Shown: positions 30,609 through 39,423 of the stretch, in pieces | Position numbering within the stretch: position 1 is the stretch's first letter | Layout of the letters: each line of letters starts with the position of its first letter | Origin: Chrysophaeum taylorii | Taxonomy: Eukaryota > Sar > Pelagophyceae > Pelagomonadales > Pelagomonadaceae | Direction: 5' to 3' | NCBI GenBank assembly: GCA_029834535.1 | Contig: JAQMWT010000137.1 | Location: 1 to 64,000 of the forward strand | Length of the DNA stretch: 64,000 nucleotides | Notes under the pieces: generated by a model | What the model was told of the DNA's origin: nothing | Databases searched by the model: none | Seen by the model: only the letters and a program-made list of their open reading frames with translations | Made by a program: the position numbers and the translations under genes

Positions 30609-31317
30609 CGTCGGGCGTAACACGCGTAGCATTCGGAGAGGTTGGCCGTGCCTCTCGAGCATGCGCCCGCATGGATTCCTCCATCATTCGCCGAAGTCGA
30701 TCGTTGTCGATCCGCTGTCGCTCCACTTCTGAGCGTTGTTGTTGAGCGTCGCGGCAGGTCTTCTCAAGTTCACGTATGATTTGCTCCATCTGCGACTGGT
30801 ACATCTCGAATCGTTCGTTGATGGTCTGCAGAACCTCGGGGTCGACATCCCCGCGAAAATCTGTCGCTCTCGTATTCACAGATGGTGGCCTAGGAGGTGC
30901 ACTCTCCTCTGGTCCACGCATCGCCGTAAACGGTTCGGGTTCCGCTCGAGATGACTCCGTAGTATTCATCGCACGTTCGTAAAGTCGTGCGTACGGGAAC
31001 GTCGGCTCCCCTTGTCTTGAAGTTGCGTCTGACGCAACCGTATCTCCCCTTTCGTCGCCGCGTGGATCCGGAAGGATGACCACGCTCGGGGGGCTGTCGA
31101 GGCTATCATATGATCTGGCCTCTCTTCCGATGCCGCTTTCCTCGGCTTCCTGTCGTTGAAAGGGCGTACTGAACGGTGTTCTTCCAATAGACGCAAACGG
31201 AGTCCCTGCACTGAATCGGTGCAGACGCCCCTGTGAAACCACTGCGATCGTTCTGTCATTGGCCTCTCTGCCGTGATCGCGATTTGCCCGGATAATATGT
31301 TTGTTCCGGATGTTCAC
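30609..31317 (-). CDS. gag: Gypsy gag N-terminal region
   Basis: The open frame starts at 31317 and runs into retroposon T1. The gag part has a helical segment at about residues 160-215 (PEVLQTINERFEMYQSQMEQ) followed by an Arg/Gln-rich coil, typical of retrotransposon structural proteins. The start codon is not certain. The last 90 or so residues of the open frame come from T1 and not from gag. Confidence 0.55.
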
Positions 31318-31750
31318 AACTCACTTGTTGTGTTCTTTTCGTCAGACGACAATTGCCGGCAGCCGTCTGACTACTGCGCGCTGTACCGGTGCGCTGGTCT
31401 TACGGAAGCATTTGCCTTGCGCGTGAAGACTATGGACGGCCTTCCCGGTGTAGTCGCTCGCCGTCAGGGAGGTGGTCTGCCTCGCACGAGCTAGTTAGGT
31501 CTTATGATAATGCCTTACAGTATGACGATCGATATGCAAAAGTATGCAAAATGAGTCGTAGTGACTCCGCTCCCCGTTCGATCCGAATCACGCAAAATGA
31601 ACCCCGCGGAGGTACCCGTGATCCTCTGGATCTTCACCCACAAATGCGTCGGCTTCGCACTCACTCGACCGTTACGAACCGACTCGCCGCCGAGAAACAG
31701 GAGATCGATAGTCCGGGAGTTGGACTATCGATTCCCGTTTCTGAGACCAC
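31318..31750 (-). promoter_or_regulatory. Gypsy 5' leader with tRNA-type primer-binding site and palindrome
   Basis: Untranslated leader between gag and the 5' LTR. Just inside the LTR, the plus strand reads CGATTCCCGTTTCTGAGACC (31729-31748) and then A, which looks like a tRNA 3' end (T-arm, acceptor, CCA). The element RNA would therefore pair with that tRNA as primer. Next to it GATCGATAGTCC and GGACTATCGATT form an 11-bp perfect stem around a 7-base loop (about 31713-31741). Confidence 0.6.
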
Positions 31751-32080
31751 TGTAGTGGTTTTCGCAGATACCCGCCCCTCCTGGTCGGACCGGAGGCCTC
31801 AACAACCCTTTCTCCCTACCCGAACCACGGGTGAAACCACCACACGCCCGATCTCAGCGTAATACCTTACGCCATCACGAAATCGAACAATCAAAAGAGG
31901 GTAATATCAATAATACAGCAAGAAAGCAATACAAATGCCCGGTACATTGGGTCCAGTGGAAGCGCAGGTGAAGGTGTCAAGATGACACCCCCCCATAAAT
32001 GCAAGGTCAATACCAGGGCAACAATCAGGGTAAGTCAGGTGGCAGGCAGGTAAGTGGGGGAAATGGGCATTACTGCCACA
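31751..32080 (-). repeat. 5' LTR of the gypsy element
   Basis: 330 bp, with the promoter expected here. Followed by the target duplication CGGC. Confidence 0.95.
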
Positions 32081-32889
32081 CGGCCTTTTTTCCCGAAGAC
32101 GAGGCGTCGGAGTTCTTTTCGGCCAACTAGGTTGGGTCGGAAGCCGACGCCTCGCTCTTTGCAGTCGAGTTTTGAACTCCCTGACAACCAACGGCATGCT
32201 GACTTTGATCGCGAGCTTAAAGTCTTCGCAACCTCGACCCGTCGCACGGCCACTGCAACGGTACCAGATACATGATCGATCGTGTCATGTCACCGAGGCT
32301 CCTCCAACCTGTATCCCTTAAGGCCCGCCTACGCCAAACCATCAACAAGAGCCAGGGCCAGACGCCCCGCGAGGTCGGCGTCCTCTTGGCGAAGCCCGTC
32401 TTCTGTCACGTCCAGCTCTACGTGGCTCTCTGTCGATCCGCAACCCCGAAGATTTGCTCTTCTGGGTCGACGACTCCACCCTACCCCACACGTGCTGCGC
32501 AATACCGATAAGCCCCCTCACGGCGTCTACACGCGCACTGTAGGTGAACTTACTGGGACCAGGTGAACTTACTGGGGTTAGAGATTGGGACTAGGTGAGC
32601 TGAGTGACCAGGTGAACTTACTGGGACCAGGTGAGCTTACTGGGGGTTTTAGAGTAAACTCAAGGGCTGGCGGCGCGTGCGGATCAAAGCAGCTTGGATT
32701 GGCGGGGGTGAGAGCGAGTAAGTTCAGCTAGCTGAACTTACTGACCAGGCGAACTTATATGAAACTTACTGGGGCAAGGTGAAGCTGAACTTACTGACTA
32801 GGCGAACTTATATGAAACTTACTGGGGCAAGGTGAACTTACTGGGGTTAGAGATTTGGAGTAGGTGAACTTACTGGCCTGCACTTGTCC
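32081..32889 (+). mobile_element. Helitron-type fragment H5, right part
   Basis: Continues the helicase remnant interrupted at 24675: NSLTTNGM-type segment, TINKSQGQTPREVGVLL, QLYVALCRSATPK. AGGTGAACTTACTGG repeats follow at 32545-32875, including a local duplication of about 70 bp near 32735-32840. Ends CCTGCACTTGTCC. Confidence 0.65.
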
Positions 32890-32908
32890 TAACTACGAAT
32901 CGACAGAT

Positions 32909-33010
32909 GTTTGTCTGTCTGTTTGTTTGTTTGTCTTTAAATGTCGACTGCTAAGAGGGGGGTGTGAGGGGGGTGTGTGTGGGGAGCATGAAGGATGTGG
33001 GTGTGTTGGG
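32909..33010 (-). mobile_element. LINE Y fragment 5 (3' end only)
   Basis: About 100 bp of LINE Y 3' end in the microsatellite between H5 and H6. Confidence 0.65.
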
Positions 33011-33947
33011 TCCCTCGATTTAGGGTAAGGATCAGGTTGGCCCGCGAGCCAGACAGTGATCCTCCAAGCCGTCTACGGCGACCTCGCAGACTATTTCCAC
33101 GACCCGCGGCGGCTCTTTCGGCGCGCCATTCTCACGCCCCGTCGAAACGATGTTGTCGATGCTGACAACGCGCGCATGACCGCGGCCTTTTTTTCCCGGA
33201 GACGAGGCGTCGGAGTTCTTTTCGGCCGACTAGGTTGGGTCGGAAGACGACGCCTCGCTCTCAAGAGTCGAGTTTTGAACTCCCTGACAACCAACGGCAT
33301 GCTGACTTTGATCGCGAGCTTAATGTCTTCGCAACCTCGACCCGTCGCACGGCCACTGCAACGGTACCAGATACATGATCGATCGTGTCGTTGTCACCGA
33401 GGCTCCTCCAACCTGTATCCCTTAAGGCCCGCCGACGCCAAACGATCACCAAGAGCCAGGGCCAGACGCCCCGCGAGGTCGGCGTCCTCTTGGCGAAGCC
33501 CGTCTACTGCCACGTCCAGCTCTACGTGGCTCTCTGTCGATCGGCAACCCCGAGGATATCCTCTTCTGGGTCGACGACTCCACACTACCCCACACGTGCT
33601 GCGCAATACCGATAAGACCCCTCCCGGCGTCTACACGCGCACTATAGGTTAACTTACTGGGACCAGGTGAACTTACTGGAACCAGGTGAACTTACTGGGG
33701 TTGGAGATTGGGACTAGGTGAACTTAGTGACCAGGTGAACTTACTGAGACCAAGTGAGCTTACTGGGGTTTTTAGAGTAAACTCAAAGGTTAGCGACGTG
33801 TGCGGATCGAAGCAGCTTAGATTGGCGGGGGTGAGAGCGACGAGCTCAAAGGAGAGTGGGGTGAGTGGATGTGAGCACGAGTGGGTTTACGCCGAACTTA
33901 CTGGGGTTAGAGACTGGGACTAGGTGAACTTACTGGCCTGCACTTGT
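33011..33947 (+). mobile_element. Helitron-type helicase fragment H6
   Basis: Complete unit in the array: start sequence, helicase remnants at 33056-33615 in several frames (198 codons are open in one), then AGGTGAACTTACTGG repeats at 33650-33940. Ends CTGCACTTGT and passes straight into LINE Y tails. Confidence 0.65.
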
Positions 33948-35295
33948 CGACATTTAAAGACAAACAGACAAACAGACAGACAGACAAACACACACCCCCC
34001 TCTTAGCAGTCGACATTTAAAGACAGACAGACAAACGTCAGGCACATCCCTCAATGCCTCATACCCACAAACTCACCCACATCCTTCATGCTGCCCACAC
34101 ACACCCCCCCTCTTAGCAGTCGACATTTAAAGACAGACAGACAAACCCACATCCTTCATGCTCCCCACACACACCCCCCCCCTCTTAGCAGTCGACATTT
34201 AAAGACAGACAGACAAACGTCAAAGAGGCCGGCATCCCAGCCCTGTCCGAGGTTTTCGGCATCTTTGCTGACGTCGTCGCCCCTACCATTCGCACGCGCC
34301 TCTACGGCCGGTACCGAGGCAATCTCGCCCGACGTCAAGTCGTCCCAGACATCCTCACCACGCTCGACAACAAGGAGCAACTCTACGATATCAAAACCCT
34401 CGCTTGGGGTTCGTTGTACACCGCCCACGCCCTCCATCCCTCCCACCCGTCGCCTGTCGATCGGCGCGCAGCGCAAGTCCACTCCGAATACCTCGCTCAC
34501 GCCCGCGGCATCGACGCCATCATCCCCCAGCCGGGTACAGCACCACCGCCTGGCTTCTTGGGCCCTGTCGAACAGCGGCTACGTAGCTACGGCACCGTCG
34601 CCGGCCTCGTCTTTGGTGCCTTCGGTGAGGCCAGCGCGGCGTGCCACGCTCTCGCCCAAACATGCGCAGAGCGCATCGCTGCGCGAACCTGGGTGACAAG
34701 CGGCTGCGCCAACTTCACAGAGGCAAAGGCGGCCCAAACTCGCCGCATCTACCGTGAGTGGGGGATCGCCAACGCATTAGGCCGGGCTCGCTGTGCCCTC
34801 ACCGCCCTCACCCATGTCGCCGCCTCGGGGAACCCCGCCCAGGCCGCCCGATCCCAGCAGGACGTCACCCTTCGTCGCACATACGTCCGGCGGCAGCATG
34901 CGTACGACCTACGGGCGGGGCCCGTCCTCTCTTCGCCTGCCCCACGCCTCGGCGATGACCCCGACTAGGTCCCGCGTACTTATCTCCGCCCGTCAGGCAC
35001 ATCCCTCCTAACCTACAAACCCACCCACATCCTTCATGCTCCCCACACACACCCCCCCCTCTTAGCAGTCGAGATTTAAAGGCAGACAGACAAACGTACG
35101 ACCTACGGGCGGGGCCCGTCCTCTCTTCGCCTGCCCCACGCCTCGGCGATGACCCCGACTAGGTCCCGCGTACTTATCTCCGCCCGTCAGGCACATCCCT
35201 CATACCCCACAAACCCACCCACATCCTTCATGCTCCCCACACACACCCCCCTCTTAGCAGTCGACATTTAAAGACAGACAGACAAACAGACAAAC
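33948..35295 (+). mobile_element. Tandem ladder of six 5'-truncated LINE Y copies
   Basis: Six head-to-tail pieces, each ending TTTAAAGACAGACAGACAAAC or a close variant (one has fewer repeat units), with the next piece starting at once: 33948-33988, 33989-34036, 34037-34146, 34147-34218, 34219-35095, 35096-35295. The starts fall at different points in the same 3' end, so each is a separate 5'-truncated copy. The largest (34219-35095) encodes about 245 residues of the LINE C-terminus, including VVPDIL...YDIK and GLVFGAFGE. The array ends against ATCTGTCGATTAGTAG at 35296. Confidence 0.85.
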
Positions 35296-35329
35296 ATCTG
35301 TCGATTAGTAGTAAGGAAGCAAGGCGCAG

Positions 35330-35833
35330 ATGGGGGTGCAGACGTCAATACCATCCAGTGCCGTCGAAGCCGGTGCGGAGCGTCTCTCCGACGGCCTCGG
35401 GTCGCTTGGAACCAACCTCGGCTCGTCATTGGGCGAACACGGCGAAAATATCGGCCGATTCGGCCTCGAACAACTTGGCGAACGCCTCGGCGAGCGCCTC
35501 GGCGATCGGGTCACTACCGGCCTCGAACAACTTGGCGAGCGCCTCGGCGATCGGGTCACTACCGGCCTCGAACGTCATGGCGAGCGCCTCGGCGATCGGG
35601 TCACTACCGGCCTCGAACGTCATGGCGATCGGGTCATGATCGGCCTCCTGCTCCTCGGGAGCTCCCTCGCCATCGGTCTCATCGGCAGCGCCCTCATCAC
35701 CTCGAGCACCCGCTCGTCGACCAAAGACGATGCCACAGCTCGTAAGCGCGCCGCGGAGCCCACCCCGAAGACGTCCGAGCCTCGCTCGAATGACGCACAC
35801 CTGGAACTTCCCAATGGCGTAGAAGCTCCCTAA
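35330..35833 (+). CDS. Amphipathic-repeat protein with one membrane segment
   Basis: ATG at 35330; 167 residues. MGVQTS at the start fits an N-myristoylation signal. Residues about 48-97 are tandem 15-residue units (GERLGDRVTTGLEQL), encoded by 45-bp DNA repeats. These should form long amphipathic helices like those of lipid-binding proteins. MIGLLLLGSSLAIGLIGSAL at about 102-121 is a clear membrane helix. The C-terminal 45 residues are charged and soluble. The ORF lies where the 5' half of a Helitron-type unit should be, and helicase sequence resumes at about 35866. It may thus be a captured or host-derived gene. No family recognised. Function is unknown; membrane association is inferred. 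Confidence 0.55.
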   Translation: MGVQTSIPSSAVEAGAERLSDGLGSLGTNLGSSLGEHGENIGRFGLEQLGERLGERLGDRVTTGLEQLGERLGDRVTTGLERHGERLGDRVTTGLERHGDRVMIGLLLLGSSLAIGLIGSALITSSTRSSTKDDATARKRAAEPTPKTSEPRSNDAHLELPNGVEAP

Positions 35834-35865
35834 AGCACCCACACGCACCCCTCCCACATCGCCCT

Positions 35866-36063
35866 TTACAGTCGAGTTTCCAACTCCCTGACCACCAACG
35901 GCATGCTGGCTTTGATCGCGAGCTTAAAGTCTTCGCAACCTCGATAGAGATAGACAAGTGCAGGCCAGTAAGTTCACCTAGTCCCAATCTCTAACCCGAG
36001 TAAGCTCACCTGGTACCAGTAAGATCGCCTGGTAGTTAGTTCACTTAGTCCCAATCTCTAACC
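35866..36063. mobile_element. Mosaic of Helitron-type unit pieces (H7)
   Basis: 35866-35942 is a plus-strand helicase fragment (NSLTTNGM-type segment). 35950-36063 is a minus-strand H 3' end (AAGTGCAGGCCAGTAAGTTC and repeats). The two are joined head-on. Confidence 0.6.
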
Positions 36064-36720
36064 TGGCGCAAACCGTAGCGACAAACACGGGTAGGGGGAT
36101 TTCCCAAAAAACCGGGTAGGGAGACCCGCATGGAGCGGGTGTGGCGGGTGCGGGTGTGGCGGGTCCGGGTACACCCGGAAAACACACGCCGTTGTGGCTT
36201 GGTAGGTTTGGGTATGTCATGTGTTTGGGTATGTCGTGGGTTTGGGTATTTGGTGGGTTTGGGTGCGTGGTGGGTACGGGTACGGGTACGGGTACGTTGA
36301 GGATACGGTTACGTCGAGGGTACGGGTACGTCGAAGGCGCAGGTACGCTCGAGTATGGGTGCGGTGCGCGGGGACACCCACATGGTAAGAGGTCGTTTTA
36401 GTACGTTTCCAGACTCTTTTCGACCATCGGGTGTACCCGATAGATACCCTCCCTACCCGGTACCCAACTTCTCGTTCATACGGGTGCCCGGCCATTCGGG
36501 TATACCCGGCAAATGTCCGGGTGTGGGTGCGATACCCGGTGGTCCGGGGGGGGTGTTACCCGGACCCGGAACGTACCCCGGACCGGAACCTGTCTTGATA
36601 TTACCGACGTGCCCGTACCTGAAAACCCTCCCTTTGCGCGTGCGGCTGCGGCGGCCGAAAACGAATCCAAAAGTATCGAAGCGCGTTGATCCAAACAACG
36701 AAGCGCGTAGCACATGTGGC
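36064..36720. repeat. GGGTACGG-type degenerate minisatellite region
   Basis: From about 36085 to 36600 the sequence is made of imperfect GGGT-rich units (GGGTACGGGTACGGGTACG at 36277-36295, TTTGGGTATGTCGTGGG near 36225) with some inverted CCCGGTACCC-type units later. No gene supported; long frames here are repeat translations. Confidence 0.6.
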
Positions 36721-36724
36721 TGAG

Positions 36725-36785
36725 AGAGTTAGACAAGTGCAGGCCAGTACGTCCACTTGATCCCAAATCTCAAACCCCGCAAAGT
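36725..36785 (-). mobile_element. Worn H 3' end
   Basis: GACAAGTGCAGGCCAGTA followed by degraded repeat units, minus orientation. Confidence 0.5.
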
Positions 36786-36879
36786 TCGCGCTGCGCGCAC
36801 TTCGACCCAGTCCCTCGCAAACGCTCGAAGAAGCCCGACCCCGCAACAGAGTTGAAATTCAATTTTGACATGCTCGATG

Positions 36880-37990
36880 AACTTGTAGAAGTCAACGCCA
36901 ACATTCAGTCTAAGAGGAACGCGGGGCGACCAACGAAGTGGCGGCGCGCTCGACGGCGCCGAGGTCGTCGAACCCGATCCGCGCGGCCAGCGCGCTCTCT
37001 CATGACCGGAGACGGTCGTCGACAGCTGCCGGCGACGGCGCAGCGTGAGTATCGTCGCCATCGCTTTTCAGCTCTTCCCAGCCGCCGTCGCGGTGCGATC
37101 GATAGTTTACGGCTGCTGCGCGGCGCTCGCAGGTCGAGACGTCGTTGGTCGAACCGAGGAGCGCGATGTCGCTTTCCCCCTCCTCCTCCCCCTCGATGAT
37201 CTCGACATCGAACAACTTGGGCACGCGTATGGTGCGAGCGGCGGCGTCGGCGGCGTCGGCGGCGAGCGATCGGTCGCGAGCTCCTCGCCCCGCGACGGAG
37301 AGATCGGCGAATGTCCGAGCGCTTGTCCAGCTCGACCCAATGCGCGAACGCGCCGAAGAAATCCAACACTCGGCGTCGAGAGCAACGGGTCCGGGGAACC
37401 ATCTGGCACATGTTGTAGGCGGCTTGCAGCTCACCGACGGAGCGTTCGAGGCCTTGGATCTTGGACCAAATCGCGATTGATGCGGCTGCGCGGCGGCGGC
37501 GGCGGCGGCGTCCAGGTGGTCGTCCAGCCGGGCCTTGAGCTCTGCGATCTCCTGCTCGAAGGCGCCGATCTCTCGGTGGAGAGCGTTAAGGTCACGCCCC
37601 TGCTTTTTCTTGACCCCGAACTGTTTCCGTCAGACATCCGCGCTCGCATCGCCTCTCTCGATCTTCCGAGTCAGTGCCCGACGTAAAGGATCCCACTCGT
37701 CCTCCAGCTGCGCCTCCATCGCGAAGCACGCTGCGAGTCGCCCGGGTGCGAGCCTGTCAATGTCGCTCCTCCATTCCTCAGATGTCGCGTCGTCGCTCAT
37801 GACTCCGAAGGCATGGTGATTGATACCGCGCTCGAAGCTCGCGAAGCTCCTCTCTCTTGCCGGCGACCTGCGCGTACGAATCCCACGCAATGCATACACA
37901 CCTGCCGCGCCGAAGGGCTGATGCCTGTCCTTCGTCGGGTAGAACGTCCATCAAAGTGCTAGTGACGCACCAACCTTCCAAAACCAACCG
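36880..37990 (-). pseudogene. Decayed coiled-coil gene of unknown family
   Basis: Minus-strand pieces in different frames look like one GC-rich protein. About 37633-37797: MSDDATSEEWRSDIDRLAPG..., ending ALTRKIERGDASADV. About 37510-37600: HREIGAFEQEIAELKARLDD, a coil. About 37300-37480: AIWSKIQGLERSVGELQAAY, then RRVLDFFGAFAHWVELDKRS. Frame changes occur near 37500 (GCC repeat) and 37630, and probably near 37800. Introns could explain some of these, but I see no convincing splice sites. The N-terminus might include the frame at 37778-37987. Downstream of 37200 the frame is Arg-rich and doubtful. Confidence 0.35.
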
Positions 37991-38034
37991 CCACTCGCCT
38001 ACCTGATCCTAAAATATCCTTATAACTGGCATTC

Positions 38035-38940
38035 TCGAACAGCGACTTCCGGACTTCCCGCTAGTCGTAGCCAACTTCCTCGGGCTGCCGTCGCCGGCCT
38101 GCGTACCGCTGTTCGGGTGTCGCCATTCAAGCGGTTTCTCGACTCGTAGGGCAACGTCTTGCTCACGGATGCACGACTCGGTGCTTTACGCGTCGAGTGG
38201 CCTCGTGCACGAGGGGGGCGTCCGGCACGCGGTCGAGCCTTCGGGCTTGTTTTGGAATTGTGTCCCACCCCTCGCCCGGCGTGCTTTCCGTTCCCTCGAG
38301 TCCAGTCGAGGCTCGTTCCTGATTTTTCTATCGCGGGAGCCACCGAGAAGGCCTACTCCGGGCGGTCTCTGCCTCGGCGAGGTCAAAACGATCGTCTTAT
38401 GCCCGTCGCGGTATCCGACCACTAACGTCGATCGCCGCCGCGATGGCACCCCGAGCCCGGTCGACAAGCGGGCCAACGACATCCAACGCGAATACGTTCC
38501 GCGCGCTGCGCACGCCGAAGGGAAGTTTTGGGGGGTCGACCCGGCAGCCTCGCGCGGCCCGTTCCGGGACCGCCTCGCGGAGTTTGGGCCCGTGCTGGGG
38601 TAATTTCGTGCAGGGTAGTGACAACCTACCTGGCCTTCTCCACCTTGTTGCCCGTCAATTCGGCATCAACGCTGGCCTCAATGAGGGTGCTCCGTCACTC
38701 GTGGCAGCCGCGACGGCTTAGACAACGCGCCTATACCGGCGTCTCTCCATCACGGTGCACCGCGAGCGTGCGCGTCTCCTTCTGGCAGGTCTCCAGTATG
38801 TCCAAGGCGCTGCAGCCACCACCCACCTCCAGCAACGGCATTACGCGCAGGCACACTTCAGGGAGCGCCGAGACGCTTACAGAAACGCAAACGGCCCCTA
38901 CGTCTCCCGGCTGCTGGGTCACTGGCGGCGCCCGGACGGT
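38035..38940 (+). mobile_element. Decayed LINE of a second family (nuclease-like C-terminus)
   Basis: Aligns by eye with the C-terminal ORF of LINE Y: VANFLGLPSPACVPLFG matches its YFGYPSPACSGLVG; RLVPDFSI and then GGLCLGEVKTIVL match VVPDIL...YDIKIL; PVDKRANDIQREYVPRA matches VDRRAAQVHSEYLAHA; RLSITVHRERARLLLAGLQY ends it. PD...ExK is the classic restriction-nuclease motif. The parts lie in at least three frames, with stops. Identity to Y is low, so this is an older or separate family. Confidence 0.6.
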
Positions 38941-38979
38941 TAGGCTGACGCTTGGCCGTCCCCTATAATCGGATTGCGT

Positions 38980-39330
38980 CAACTTCCTTCCTTCTTCTCA
39001 CCCCAGTTCTCCTCTCCTCTCGATGCTCGGACTCCCGCCTGGACCCGCCAATCTGAGCTGCTTTTATCACCACACGCTCCGCCCTTTAATCTTTGAGTTT
39101 GCTCCTAAAACCCCGATTCGCGGGCCTGCTAACTAGAGGCCAGCCCATAAGTAAGGCGTAGGCTAATCTCAGCGCTTCGCCCCTACAAACGGCCTGTGTC
39201 AACGTGCTTCCTCCCCCCCACCCTAGCTCCACTTTCCGCTCGACGCTCCGATCCCCGCCAATCTGAGCTGCTCTTGTCAGCCCCCGAGTTTACTTCCTAA
39301 TCCCAGCGCACTGGCGCGCCGCAGACAAAC
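38980..39330 (-). mobile_element. Two worn copies of the H subterminal region
   Basis: CGCCAATCTGAGCTGCTTTT (39047-39066) and a second, similar segment near 39258-39277 each precede a GAGTTTxCTxCTAAA motif. This is the same order as the H 3' region on the minus strand (GCCAATCTAAGCTGCTTTG, then GAGTTTACTCTAAAA). Two diverged copies lie in direct repeat. Confidence 0.5.
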
Positions 39331-39423
39331 CTCTCCTCGCGGAAGGGCAGGGGTAGGCGCGTCCGCGGGCGCAAGAGCGTTGTGCTTTCGACTGCTTCGT
39401 TTCGCGAATTCGTGGACCAATAA

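Larger units (their letters stand above)
24676..32080 (-). mobile_element. Ty3/gypsy LTR retrotransposon, nearly whole and young
   Basis: Two 330-bp LTRs (24676-25005, 31751-32080) differ at only about two positions, so the insertion is recent. The target duplication is CGGC (24672-24675 and 32081-32084), inside Helitron-type unit H5. Minus-strand order: 5' LTR, tRNA-type primer site, gag, pol (RT, RNase H, zinc finger, integrase), C-terminal ORF, 3' LTR. A 279-bp GTTA-tailed retroposon sits in the gag region (30330-30608). The element looks essentially whole, with at most one or two interruptions besides that insertion. Confidence 0.95.

Noticed and set aside
31690-31750. A tRNA gene
   Set aside because: Only the T-arm and acceptor-like 3' end are present, next to an LTR. 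It is the complement of a primer-binding site with a hairpin, without a D-arm or anticodon arm.
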